From IMG/VR virus record IMGVR_UViG_3300046534_000380, positions 1-32,259 of that record: 32,259 nucleotides of DNA; one strand, written 5' to 3'. The DNA comes from a virus. Both the position numbers and the translations under genes were made by a program. A model generated the notes under the pieces. It made no database searches and was not told where the DNA came from. It worked only from the letters and a program-made list of their open reading frames with translations. Shown here piece by piece: positions 5,908 to 14,275 of this stretch (position 1 is the first letter of the stretch; every line of letters starts with the position of its first letter).

Positions 5908-7519
5908 CTGTCAATTCCTCTAACTTTGCTTCATCAAATTCAATATCGTCAGCTTCTGTTTCAGGCTGATCAAATAGCTTATCAAACATTGGCTTAGCGG
6001 ATATTGTCTTCTTCCCAATCGCGCCGCGTGTGCCTGGAACTTGCATCCAAAACGGTCGATACTCTACAATCTTAGCTAACGATAGTTCTCTAGTAGGTTG
6101 TTCAAAAACTTCGTTAATCATGTCTCGTATTGTTTGTATTTGGAACTTACTACCCATTAACATCTTAGGATTGTTGCCAGCATCGTATTGTCTGTTAGCT
6201 TCTTGTACAGCATTTATATGAGTCCATACATTATGACCCATTTGTATAGCATAACTAAAACTATCCCAACTTGTAGAATCTCTGCCACGTACAGTTGTGT
6301 TACCATCAGCATCTAATAAAGGGTTACCGGCTTTGTCTAAATCAACTCCGCCTTTAAGTACTTTAATAGTACCAATCTTATTAACATCACCAACAGAGTA
6401 TGTACAAATATCATTAACTAATAGTCCGTCACTTAATGGACTATCTTCAAATGTTTTAAAGATACCGTCTTGTAGTGTTGCATCTTTAAATGTACGTGTG
6501 TCAGTTGCATACTTTAGTTCGTCTACACTAGGCACCATTCGGTAAGTCCACTTACCTTGTACAGGCGTTTCAACTGATGTATAAATCTGTCCATTTGCTG
6601 TAGCAAGGAACGGACTAGCACAATCAAAGGTAACCATAAACGTTGGGTTATAGTGCTTACGTACAGCTCGTTGTACGTCTGTAAGCAACGTTGCCCACTC
6701 TAGTTTACTTGTGCCTAGGAAGTGCATTACATCGTGTATGCCGCTTTGTAGTAAGCCATCGTAATGACATGTAACAATACGTTTAAGCAATAGTTCAACA
6801 TCGCACATGTTCTGACCACCCATTGACCACCCATTAAAGTGATTGTCTGGATACTTAACTGGATCGCAATAGTCTTTCATTTGCTCATACCAGTCTTCTG
6901 CGTCAGCAAAGTTTTCACCTTGTAAAACGTTTAAGAACTTGCATGCGCCTGTTCTGTGTTTCATCCAATAGTCATTGTTAATGCGTGTTGCTACAACAGC
7001 TTCCTGATATGTACTAATACCCGTTGCTTTTGCACCAGCCGGTGAACGTGCTACCCAGGCTGGAATATCAAGTACCATGCCATAGTCCATATAGGCGTCC
7101 ATCCAACGAAGAACACCATCACGTTTCTTTTGTGCTTTAGGACAGTTAGGATCTTTCCAATCACCTTCCCAAACACCCTTACCAATCTGGAAGCCACCGC
7201 TATCGCCTAGTAACCAAGTGTTTTCTCTATCTCTATTCCTTACCATGTCTTCTTTAGGGCTAAACTTGTTAACATCTAAATCAGCATGTCCTGCAGAGTA
7301 GAGCGTCCACTTGTACTGGAACGCTCCTTCTGTTTTATTAAGATAGTTAAGACTTTCTACACCATTCTGGAAGTTAGATGGGATACGAGCATCTTCAATG
7401 TAAGGACCTTTGACAGGATCAGGATGACGCTGCTTGCCTACATAAGTTGCATAGAAGCCACTAAGTGCGGGCAAGAAATGTGCGTAATCGTTTTGTGCTG
7501 TGGTTAGGTCTTTGTTCAT
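5888..7519 (-). CDS. tRNA-guanine transglycosylase-like, probable DNA deazaguanine transglycosylase (DpdA-like)
   Basis: TGT-fold enzymes swap guanine for a 7-deazaguanine base. The protein (543 aa) has the TGT signature LLGDSGGFQIG (103-113, Asp106 at the active-site acid position), then NVLQGENF (197-204, matching the VQGG region), WSMGGQ (231-236, matching the GG-x-x-x-GE region) and VTFDCASPF (296-304), in which Asp299 aligns with the nucleophile in FDCVMPTR of bacterial TGT. The C-x-C-x2-C zinc site of tRNA enzymes is not visible, and the length exceeds bacterial TGT by about 170 residues. Both features are closer to phage DpdA proteins, which modify DNA. tRNA modification is the alternative. 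It ends two bases from the sliding clamp gene. Confidence 0.75.
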   Translation of the reverse strand: MNKDLTTAQNDYAHFLPALSGFYATYVGKQRHPDPVKGPYIEDARIPSNFQNGVESLNYLNKTEGAFQYKWTLYSAGHADLDVNKFSPKEDMVRNRDRENTWLLGDSGGFQIGKGVWEGDWKDPNCPKAQKKRDGVLRWMDAYMDYGMVLDIPAWVARSPAGAKATGISTYQEAVVATRINNDYWMKHRTGACKFLNVLQGENFADAEDWYEQMKDYCDPVKYPDNHFNGWSMGGQNMCDVELLLKRIVTCHYDGLLQSGIHDVMHFLGTSKLEWATLLTDVQRAVRKHYNPTFMVTFDCASPFLATANGQIYTSVETPVQGKWTYRMVPSVDELKYATDTRTFKDATLQDGIFKTFEDSPLSDGLLVNDICTYSVGDVNKIGTIKVLKGGVDLDKAGNPLLDADGNTTVRGRDSTSWDSFSYAIQMGHNVWTHINAVQEANRQYDAGNNPKMLMGSKFQIQTIRDMINEVFEQPTRELSLAKIVEYRPFWMQVPGTRGAIGKKTISAKPMFDKLFDQPETEADDIEFDEAKLEELTDEQLHR

Positions 7520-7521
7520 GC

Positions 7522-8250
7522 CTACTTACTCTGCGCCGGAAGGATGTAGTCGTACTTGACCATGCCGCTATCTACAGTAATCATCATTGCACCTTGATCA
7601 CTAATGCTCATTGTTGCATCACCGTCAAGACTTAAAATGCTTTGCACTTGCGCTACAGGCCAACTCCATGTATGCTGTAGTGTACCTTCAACTCCATGCT
7701 GGAATACAAACTCGCCTGCGTGTGTACTTGCATCACCAAAGCTGAATACTAAGTTACCGTTGTCTGTCTTTACATTAAACGTAGGCTCTTCGTTGTGTGC
7801 TGCACTCATTAACTTCATACGTGCAATACTAGCCATACTTGGGTTAAGTGTAACATTCCATGATGCACCTTTAAACGTAACAGTCTTAAGTTTTTCTTCA
7901 ATGATTGCTTTGTTCATAAAGCGATAATCATTTTCAAAGTCACCTGCCGCATTTTCAAAGTGAATATGTGTAGGAATAACTTCGCCGTTGCGTTCTGCTT
8001 GGATAACATCAATCTTTGCATCTTTCTGATACTCAGGATTTTTTAAATGCAAACTTAGTTTATCTAAGTTAGGCATACCAAATGTACCTGTAAACTCTGC
8101 AACAGGATTATTTGTCGATGCTGTTAAAATAACAGATCTATCTTCAGCCATGCTTTCGACTAAAGTCTTTTCGTCACTAGTTACTTTCACTATACTTAAA
8201 AAGCCTAGTGCGTGTGTGTGGGCTACAATGTCTTGTAAAATATCTTTCAT
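7522..8250 (-). CDS. Sliding clamp, PCNA/gp45-like
   Basis: A 242-aa protein of the size of T4 gp45. The N-terminal domain and a second domain repeat the clamp pattern of strands, and the C-terminal segment (DGDATMSISDQGAMM, then MVKYDYILPAQ) matches the ending of PCNA-type clamps (…KYYLAP…). It would encircle DNA and tether the polymerase encoded at 9543-12212, and in T4 also couples replication to late transcription. A sigma70-like promoter lies just upstream, with a GGAG ribosome site before the ATG. Clamp loader subunits are not in this window. Confidence 0.72.
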   Translation of the reverse strand: MKDILQDIVAHTHALGFLSIVKVTSDEKTLVESMAEDRSVILTASTNNPVAEFTGTFGMPNLDKLSLHLKNPEYQKDAKIDVIQAERNGEVIPTHIHFENAAGDFENDYRFMNKAIIEEKLKTVTFKGASWNVTLNPSMASIARMKLMSAAHNEEPTFNVKTDNGNLVFSFGDASTHAGEFVFQHGVEGTLQHTWSWPVAQVQSILSLDGDATMSISDQGAMMITVDSGMVKYDYILPAQSK

Positions 8251-9014
8251 AGGGGTTCTCCGTTTGTAATGTTTATTATATTGCCTTTATCTTCTTTTGT
8301 CAAGAAGTTTTCTATAAAGTATTTAGGTTTCCAGCCTAAGTCCTTAATTTTTTTTGTATTAGCACATGTAAATGTCCTTTCTCCCGGTGTATTTAGGCGA
8401 ACTGGCACATTAGGTGCTAAGTCTTGAATACGCACAGGTGCGCCTGTGCCTATATCAATTGTTCCATTTACGTGTGTTGCTTTAATTAAAATTTCAATAG
8501 CATCAAGAACATCTTGTAAATGTACAAAGTCTCTATGGTGCGTAGTTACATATTCTAATCTGCCTTCGCGTAACTTTTTAAAGAACATATTTTCTCGCGG
8601 ACAGTTATCACTATACACAGTATGAAAACGCATACCTAATGTATCTGAATAACGTTCGGCAAGTTCTTCTAGTACGTACTTAGACGCCGCATAAGGGTTC
8701 AAATCGGGCTCGTAAGCACTTGAACTACTTGCGTACAGTATACGTGTATCCGCATACTTTTCAAACAGTCTACGACTTGCTTCGATATTGTTCATCCAAT
8801 ATCCTGCGGGGTCTGTTAAACTTTCACGTACTCCGCTTTTGCCTGCTAAATGAATAACTAACTCAATGTCCGCAGGCCACTTATCATAATACAATAAATC
8901 TTGATCTATTGAATCAGCAATATCTATTGTATGGACTTTATGATTTAATCGTGCAAGGCGTGTTAATAACGCACTTCCAATAAACCCTTTATGTCCTGTT
9001 AATAAAATGTTCAT
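8247..9014 (-). CDS. NAD-dependent epimerase/dehydratase (extended SDR)
   Basis: The N-terminus MNILLTGHKGFIGSALL holds the TG-x2-G-x2-G NAD-binding motif (6-13). ASSSSAYEP (95-103) and YAASK (108-112) provide the catalytic Ser, Tyr108 and Lys112. Extended SDRs of this kind act on nucleotide-sugars (4-epimerase, dehydratase or reductase). At 255 aa it is shorter than a typical 310-aa epimerase, so the substrate domain is compact. It overlaps the nucleotidylyltransferase gene by four bases, and both may make or modify an activated sugar for the glycosyltransferase at 3379-4437. Confidence 0.85.
   Translation of the reverse strand: MNILLTGHKGFIGSALLTRLARLNHKVHTIDIADSIDQDLLYYDKWPADIELVIHLAGKSGVRESLTDPAGYWMNNIEASRRLFEKYADTRILYASSSSAYEPDLNPYAASKYVLEELAERYSDTLGMRFHTVYSDNCPRENMFFKKLREGRLEYVTTHHRDFVHLQDVLDAIEILIKATHVNGTIDIGTGAPVRIQDLAPNVPVRLNTPGERTFTCANTKKIKDLGWKPKYFIENFLTKEDKGNIINITNGEPL
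8275..8303 (-). promoter_or_regulatory. Sigma70-type promoter for the sliding clamp
   Basis: Perfect TTGACA (8298-8303) and TATAAT (8275-8280) with a 17-base spacer on the minus strand. It lies inside the 3' end of the epimerase gene, and transcription would begin near 8268, leaving an 18-base leader with GGAG. The clamp, dpdA-like and following genes could all be read from it. Confidence 0.85.
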
Positions 9015-9421
9015 TTGTTTTTCACTACACTTTCACGTAAATGGGATGATGAAAATCTGTGATCTCTGTTGTTAAAGAATAATTCAATATCACGTTTACG
9101 GCAAATATCTTTACCAGTAAACTCTTTATCTCTATATTCTTCACCTAGTATACGCACATTAATAGTATACAGTTCTAAAATATCTTCTAGATCCTGTTCT
9201 GTACCGTACGGAATAATTTCATCTACGTAACTTACAGCCTTTAATTGTGTGTATCGTTCTACAACAGTTTGGATAGGTGCATTCTTTTCAGGTCTATCTG
9301 AACTTGGGTCAACTTGTAACCCGCATATAAGATAATCACATTGTTCTTTTGCTTCACGTAACATTTGTACGTGTCCTGCGTGTAACAAGTCAAATGCACT
9401 ACATGTAAATCCTACCTTCAT
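9011..9421 (-). CDS. Cytidylyltransferase-like nucleotidyltransferase
   Basis: A compact (136 aa) HIGH-superfamily enzyme. FDLLHAGHVQML (10-21) contains the H-x-G-H motif (His14, His17) that binds the nucleotide phosphates, and SSSHLRE near the C-terminus matches the ISST-x-x-R motif. Length and layout match glycerol-3-phosphate cytidylyltransferase (TagD) and the RfaE C-terminal domain. It would activate a phosphorylated sugar or polyol with CTP or ATP. The substrate is not predictable from sequence. The next gene begins inside its stop codon region (ATGA overlap). Confidence 0.85.
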   Translation of the reverse strand: MKVGFTCSAFDLLHAGHVQMLREAKEQCDYLICGLQVDPSSDRPEKNAPIQTVVERYTQLKAVSYVDEIIPYGTEQDLEDILELYTINVRILGEEYRDKEFTGKDICRKRDIELFFNNRDHRFSSSHLRESVVKNK

Positions 9422-9424
9422 AGT

Positions 9425-9541
9425 CTACTCTTCCCATTCATGATTTTCTGCTATTGTCTTTAGCATTGCAATTAATTCTTCAACAGTAGTTAGATCCTGT
9501 TCACTTTCTGTATCTACTTCTACTTGTATATTAATTTTCAT
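9425..9541 (-). CDS. Small acidic protein, 38 aa
   Basis: A short frame from an ATG at 9541 to TAG at 9425 fills the gap between the polymerase and nucleotidyltransferase genes. It begins MKINIQVEVDTESEQDLTT and ends AENHEWEE, with a strand-then-helix pattern and strong negative charge. GGAG just upstream lies inside the end of the polymerase gene at ideal spacing, and the ATG begins one base after the polymerase stop codon. It is probably real because it accounts exactly for the gap. No function is known. Confidence 0.65.
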   Translation of the reverse strand: MKINIQVEVDTESEQDLTTVEELIAMLKTIAENHEWEE

Positions 9542-9542
9542 A

Positions 9543-12212
9543 TTATTCTCCGAAATCAAACAAACTTGTAAACGTATTATGTCGCTTAGTATCTTCTAAT
9601 GGATAGTTTAGCACACCAATTAAGTTGTCTAGTTTGTTATCAATAATAGTCTCCGCCATTGCTGCATCATCAAACGGAAGTTCTTTAAACCATTCTGGAA
9701 TACGTAACTCGTCAGTTGGATATGCAACACTAGTATAACCTAGCGGATTCTGTTTTAATTTACAAACAATAACTTTCATACCGTCAACGATCTCTTGCGA
9801 ATATTTGTCGCCGTTCATACGTTTTAATGTATTCCAGTTAATGCTTGCCCGTACATGCCCAGGCATATTTGCCTTGCCTTGTTTTTCTTCTAAGCGTCGA
9901 TAGTGTCCAACTTTGTTTGCACGTTTTGGACTACCTTTCTCCCAACCAGGTCGATTACTAAACTCCTGACGGAATTGTGTAATACGCTCTAGCACATCTT
10001 CTTGCGGCTTATCTGTAAGCACCATAAGTAATAGTTCACTTAAAAACTCTTGCATAAACACAGGTGTATCTGATCTACGCAAGTCTAAGCCCATTGCTTT
10101 TACCTTACCAGCCTTACCATCAACGTCTGTTCTAAACCCTTCGTTGTCAATGACTAGTGCCGCATAACGCTTCTTAGTAATAAACAACCCCGACTGTGCA
10201 ATAATTTCACGTCCTGCAGCAATAACATCACTACGAGTTGTTGGACAATGAAATGCGTCTGCCATAAACTTTGGAAACGTTGTGTTTGCTTGTTCGCATA
10301 CTTGATCCATAAGTGCAATACACTTTTCTTTAGACCATTCAAGTTTACCACTATCGACATCATCTTTTAACATAGGCCAAGCACTAAAGTAACATGAGTC
10401 AGTATCGCCATATACCATAGCCTTGCCAACATGATCATACTCGCCTGTAATACAGTTGTTTACTTCAGCACTCATGTGTTTAACAATAAGTCGGCCAGTA
10501 AGTGTAGTTGATTGACCAATACGTTTATCAAAGAATCTACAACCAGGATTAAGAATAGCACCATACAAACTGTTCAAGTTAATCTTCTTAACCAACTGTC
10601 GCTTGTCCCAGTACTCGATCTCAACAGCATTACCTGCATCTTTTGCTTTCTTTAACATCTTCTGCATATCTTTACGTTCAGCATACCAACGTTTTAGTAG
10701 TCCAGGAATAACACCTTCAAACTCTGTAGTAAAGATTGTACCGTTACTACTAAGCATCCACGGATTATGATTATCAAATACTAATTTGTATATCTCTGCT
10801 CCGCTCATTACTTCTGTTTGGCCATTTTCAAAGTCTACAGTAAGTGCAATGTCTTTGCGTTGTTCCATAACAGCTTCGTATTCTTCTGTACTAAAGCGAC
10901 CTTCCCAACTACCAGCAAAACTCTTCTTCTTTAAGAACATGTCTTCATGTACACGAGCATCACTAATCTCTGGACGTATCTGTCCAACAATAGTTTCAGG
11001 CGCCATATTTAATGCACGAATCACTGAAGGATACAGTGAGTTCAAATCCATTGACGCAACCCATTTGTGCAAACCCTTTTTAGGAAAAGCAACATATGCG
11101 CCAGCTGCTTGTGTAGCTTCGTCGTCACGCTTTTGTCTATTAGGAACTTGTAAGCCCCTGTTGTGTGCTTCGTTAACAATGCCTTGTTCAGTAACAGCAA
11201 CAGCCCCCATAGTAGTCTGTAGTAACACAGTGTTTTCGTGTGCAACAGTGTTACTTAGATCAATAAAGCGTAGCTTCTTGTCTAGTTTGTCTAGTAGTGC
11301 GGTATCTTGTATGTTATATTCAATAAACTTACGAAAGTCATTGTTGTATAACTGATCAAGTGTGCCTTCGTATGCAACTTTCTTTTCACCTACTTCGATT
11401 TCACCAATAGCATCTAATCGATATGTGTGACGTTCTTCATATGTGTACTTACGATATAAGTTCAAGCTATCTAAGTGTACACGCCCAACTAGATCAAATG
11501 TTTGACTTAGTTTGCCATACTTTTCGTACTCACGCTTCTTAGGAAGTTGTCCCCACAAGCAGAATCTACGTGTGTCATCTTTGCTTAGTACGCGACTAGT
11601 TCTGTTTACAGTATAAGGAATATCATAACCCTCACTGTTCCAGCCACTAAGTACATCAGCGTCTTCGATTAGTGTTAAGAAAGTGTCGATCATGTCGCCT
11701 TCTTTCTCAAACAACATTACATTGTCAATGCCTTCAAGTTCTGCTCTTGCTTGCTCCATAGTAAGTGTCTTAGGAGGAACAGCAATACACACCATTGTGT
11801 CAAGCCATTGCAAATATACACTTATAGAAGTAATAGGCATAAACGGATCACTAGGATCAGCAAAGCCTCGCTCTGGATCGAAGTCAGTCTCGATATCAAA
11901 AAAGGCAATGTTCATCTTAGGACCATCTTGGTTAAGATAGTTTTCACTTAAACATTGGAAGATTGGATTGATGTCGCTTTCGAATAGTTGCTTATCTCTG
12001 TTAATAGCAACTTCCTTGCGAAAGTCTTTTGTGTTTTTACAAACAATACGACTCAGTGGGTCGCCGTATACACTTTTATACTTGCCGCGTTGGTCTTTAT
12101 AGTAAAAAGTATACTTTGCTTGATATTCACGGTATTCTCTTTTACCGTCTTTGCGTTCTACAACTCTGATGATGTCAGAGTCGCGATCAAATAGTGCGTC
12201 TACGTAGCTCAA
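9543..12212 (-). CDS. 43: Family B DNA polymerase (T4 gp43-like)
   Basis: Replicative polymerase with proofreading. The exonuclease motifs are FFDIETDFD (104-112, Asp106/Glu108), GWNSEGYDIPY (190-200) and YNIQDTALLD (299-308). Polymerase motifs are SMDLNSLYPS (387-396, motif A, Asp389), KKINLNSLYGA (542-552, motif B) and YGDTDSCYF (601-609, motif C, Asp603/Asp605), followed by a KKRYAAL basic motif. At 889 aa it is close to T4 gp43 (898). The start is TTG at 12212: an in-frame TAA is directly before it, AAGGAG is six bases upstream, and the next in-frame Met is at residue 100, too late to keep the N-terminal domain. Confidence 0.97.
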   Translation of the reverse strand: MSYVDALFDRDSDIIRVVERKDGKREYREYQAKYTFYYKDQRGKYKSVYGDPLSRIVCKNTKDFRKEVAINRDKQLFESDINPIFQCLSENYLNQDGPKMNIAFFDIETDFDPERGFADPSDPFMPITSISVYLQWLDTMVCIAVPPKTLTMEQARAELEGIDNVMLFEKEGDMIDTFLTLIEDADVLSGWNSEGYDIPYTVNRTSRVLSKDDTRRFCLWGQLPKKREYEKYGKLSQTFDLVGRVHLDSLNLYRKYTYEERHTYRLDAIGEIEVGEKKVAYEGTLDQLYNNDFRKFIEYNIQDTALLDKLDKKLRFIDLSNTVAHENTVLLQTTMGAVAVTEQGIVNEAHNRGLQVPNRQKRDDEATQAAGAYVAFPKKGLHKWVASMDLNSLYPSVIRALNMAPETIVGQIRPEISDARVHEDMFLKKKSFAGSWEGRFSTEEYEAVMEQRKDIALTVDFENGQTEVMSGAEIYKLVFDNHNPWMLSSNGTIFTTEFEGVIPGLLKRWYAERKDMQKMLKKAKDAGNAVEIEYWDKRQLVKKINLNSLYGAILNPGCRFFDKRIGQSTTLTGRLIVKHMSAEVNNCITGEYDHVGKAMVYGDTDSCYFSAWPMLKDDVDSGKLEWSKEKCIALMDQVCEQANTTFPKFMADAFHCPTTRSDVIAAGREIIAQSGLFITKKRYAALVIDNEGFRTDVDGKAGKVKAMGLDLRRSDTPVFMQEFLSELLLMVLTDKPQEDVLERITQFRQEFSNRPGWEKGSPKRANKVGHYRRLEEKQGKANMPGHVRASINWNTLKRMNGDKYSQEIVDGMKVIVCKLKQNPLGYTSVAYPTDELRIPEWFKELPFDDAAMAETIIDNKLDNLIGVLNYPLEDTKRHNTFTSLFDFGE

Positions 12213-12276
12213 TTATTTCTCCTTCGTTGCTTATGGCCAACTTAACCATCTACATGCCTAGCTATTGCTATTGGCG

Positions 12277-12555
12277 TTATATAATATATAGTCTACTAAG
12301 AGCTATGATGTTCATCATAATGAACCAACCTGTAAGTATTAATACCCAAGGTAGGCCACGTCTATATGCTCCAAAGAAACTTGCACAACTTCCTACAAAG
12401 TAGAACGGTATGAAGATATCTGGTCTTGGAGTAAGTACTGTCCATGTTAATATAGAGCTACCTATAATAACAGCAACAGCACCTAACATCTCTGCGTAGT
12501 GTGCGACTGGATCAGATGCAAGACTATTATTCCAAAAGTCTTTAATAGCTTGCAA
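12277..12555 (-). CDS. Small membrane protein, 92 aa
   Basis: Three hydrophobic stretches are visible: MLGAVAVIIGSSILTWTVL, IFIPFYFVGSCASFFGAY and LPWVLILTGWFIMMNIIAL, so it is probably an inner membrane protein with three spans. The frame starts with TTG at 12555, one base after the stop of the DsbA-like gene, with AAGGA upstream. The function is unknown; holin activity is possible but nothing specific supports it. About 60 bases without a gene separate it from the polymerase. Confidence 0.65.
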   Translation of the reverse strand: MQAIKDFWNNSLASDPVAHYAEMLGAVAVIIGSSILTWTVLTPRPDIFIPFYFVGSCASFFGAYRRGLPWVLILTGWFIMMNIIALSRLYII

Positions 12556-12556
12556 A

Positions 12557-12817
12557 CTATTTGTCCTTGCCGACAGTTACGACTAATGTTTCAAGATCGT
12601 CGAACTCATCGGAAACTCTTTCCCAATCACCTTTTTGTGCAATTTTAATTGCTTTGTTAATTAAACTTGGTTTAATATCAAGCTCTTCTGCTACAGCCTT
12701 AACTGTATCTTTTAGACCTGCTGTAAGGTCTTCTACTTCCTGATAGACTGTTACGCCTTCATTTACTAGTCTTTCTAATTTTGCCTTTTCATCGGCACCG
12801 AATACACGACTTCCCAT
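12557..12817 (-). CDS. dsbA: DsbA-like small DNA-binding/transcription protein
   Basis: An 86-aa acidic helical protein. The order of segments (KLERLVNEGVTVYQEVEDL, GLKDTVKAVAEELDIKPSLI and NKAIKIAQKGDWE) matches the small DsbA family of T4-like phages, in which T4 DsbA (89 aa) binds double-stranded DNA near late promoters. The family assignment is by pattern recognition. It is the first gene after a strong sigma70-like promoter and has an AAGGAG ribosome site, consistent with early expression. Confidence 0.6.
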   Translation of the reverse strand: MGSRVFGADEKAKLERLVNEGVTVYQEVEDLTAGLKDTVKAVAEELDIKPSLINKAIKIAQKGDWERVSDEFDDLETLVVTVGKDK

Positions 12818-12847
12818 ATAGGATTCTCCTTTAGTAGTTTATATACT

Positions 12848-12876
12848 ATTATACGGTCTTATGAAGGGTTTGTCAA
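12848..12876 (-). promoter_or_regulatory. Sigma70-type promoter for the dsbA-like/polymerase unit
   Basis: Perfect TTGACA (12871-12876) and TATAAT (12848-12853) separated by 17 bases on the minus strand. The -35 box overlaps the end of the upstream gene. Transcription would begin near 12841 and read into the DsbA-like gene, the membrane protein and the polymerase. Confidence 0.88.
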
Positions 12877-13697
12877 GAACTTTTTTCGTTTAATTTACGA
12901 TAAAGCATTTCTTTGATAGATTCCTGAGTAGGATCTTGCTTGTACTTTTGCTTACGAGGTAAAACTTTTGTTTTATCTGTATGCGAACCGCCTGCGCCAC
13001 TAGTACGTAGTGCTTCTAGATCTTTGTATCCTGTATTGCGCGGCTTTGGTTTTTGTGGTCTTCTGTTCTTTTGTGCCTCGGAATTATACATCTTCTTGCT
13101 ATTTGCCTTTTTAATGAGTATTAATAGTTCTTTTTTTAGTGCAGGGTCGTTAAGTATGTTCTGTATAGAACTTGAATACTTATCAGCTACACTAGTTGTG
13201 CCTGTAGTTGGTTTATCTTTACCTTTACCGCCAAATGTCTTATCTGCCTTTTTTGCTAGGTCATCTTTGCCTAGACCAACAGTGCCAAGATTGTTGTAAT
13301 TCTTATATCCCTTTTTAAAGGAATCATATGCACTATCAGGAGCTTCATCTGTTTTTTCACCAACTAGTTTTCCTCTAGCAGGATGCGGCGTTTCGTTTCC
13401 GCCCGGCTTGCTCTTTTTGTTAAAAGCATCTTTGCCTTTAAGTTGTCCCGGACTTCCAGTCTTATAACCTTCAGTTAGTGTAACACCTGCTAGTTTAGCA
13501 AAGTCGTTTACACTGTAATCTCTGTCCATTTGCAATGAACCTTCTGCGACTTGCGCACTTTCATACATAGTGTTACTAACAGTTTCAACTGGTGCTTGTT
13601 GCGCATGACCAAGATCAGCCATTAGCTTTGCTTTGTCCTGTGCAGGGTCAGTTGGTTCTATTTGAAACAGTTTCTTTTGAAGTGCGTGAAAATCCAT
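12873..13697 (-). CDS. Lys-rich putative virion-associated protein, 274 aa
   Basis: A low-complexity, highly basic protein (many Lys, Gly, Ser, Thr) whose N-terminus MDFHALQKKLFQIEPTDP I recall as conserved in T4-like marine phages. The central part (about 100-190) is probably disordered, and the C-terminal SIKEMLYRKLNE is an amphipathic helix. No enzyme motif is present. It adjoins other genes with prohead-type N-termini (13699-17894), so packaging inside the head is plausible. The assignment as a virion protein is inference. Confidence 0.65.
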   Translation of the reverse strand: MDFHALQKKLFQIEPTDPAQDKAKLMADLGHAQQAPVETVSNTMYESAQVAEGSLQMDRDYSVNDFAKLAGVTLTEGYKTGSPGQLKGKDAFNKKSKPGGNETPHPARGKLVGEKTDEAPDSAYDSFKKGYKNYNNLGTVGLGKDDLAKKADKTFGGKGKDKPTTGTTSVADKYSSSIQNILNDPALKKELLILIKKANSKKMYNSEAQKNRRPQKPKPRNTGYKDLEALRTSGAGGSHTDKTKVLPRKQKYKQDPTQESIKEMLYRKLNEKSS

Positions 13698-13698
13698 G

Positions 13699-14247
13699 TT
13701 ATGCCTTTACACAATTGTCGACAGTCTTGCCGCCTTTTTGTTTAGTGCCCATACGCTTGTAGCCTTTCCAGCATACTTTGCCGTCAACACCTTTTTGCTT
13801 TTCTTCTGGAAGTGTTTTGTAACTTGTGTTACCACAGTCTGAACACTTAGCAACAGCTTCTGATAATTTGTCAGCTAACGATTCTTTATACTTTTTGTTT
13901 TTCTTAGCACGTGAACCACGTTCCGGAAGTGCCCGCTTACCTTCTTCTACTTCTGCTTTACCGCTTGAAATACCATCTAGTGCATCAGGAGCCATTGCTC
14001 CGTCATCAGCTTCTTGATAGTCTAAGTGATGATAAACAGAACTTAAATAGTCTGAAGCTTTGGTAATCTTTGCTTGTACCCAACCTTCTAAGCCTTCTGA
14101 TTCACTTACGCCTTTAAGCATCTCGTGTAACTTGATTGAATACTTAGCGGCCTTGTATAACTCGGCACGTGCCATTTGTACTTCGTGGTCTTGCTCAGCC
14201 TTATCAGCTAATTCGCCTAAACCTTCTGTTAAATCTTTTTCTCTCAT
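13699..14247 (-). CDS. Conserved phage protein with C-terminal cysteine-rich tail
   Basis: The N-terminus MREKDLTEG contains L-x-E followed by Gly, matching the T4 prohead protease cleavage pattern. Residues 21-80 form a helical domain (HEVQMARAELYKAAKYSIKLHE…) that I recall from cyanophage structural proteins. The C-terminus is basic with Cys135, Cys138, Cys159 and Cys179 in CSDCGN, VCWKGYKRMG and DNCVKA, which could bind zinc. An AGGAG ribosome site and a GATAAATA promoter-like box precede the ATG. Confidence 0.7.
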   Translation of the reverse strand: MREKDLTEGLGELADKAEQDHEVQMARAELYKAAKYSIKLHEMLKGVSESEGLEGWVQAKITKASDYLSSVYHHLDYQEADDGAMAPDALDGISSGKAEVEEGKRALPERGSRAKKNKKYKESLADKLSEAVAKCSDCGNTSYKTLPEEKQKGVDGKVCWKGYKRMGTKQKGGKTVDNCVKA

Positions 14248-14266
14248 CAGTAACTCCTACTAATAT

Positions 14267-14275
14267 ATATTTATC
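14267..14275 (-). promoter_or_regulatory. T4-type late promoter-like box GATAAATAT
   Basis: The minus strand reads GATAAATAT 20 bases before the ATG at 14247, with AGGAG between them. T4 late promoters consist of TATAAATA alone at -10. The spacing would give a short leader that includes the ribosome site. Confidence 0.4.

Noticed and set aside
10786-11355. 189-codon rightward frame inside the polymerase
   Set aside because: It is a shadow frame with Ser/Cys-rich, non-family content antisense to conserved polymerase motifs.
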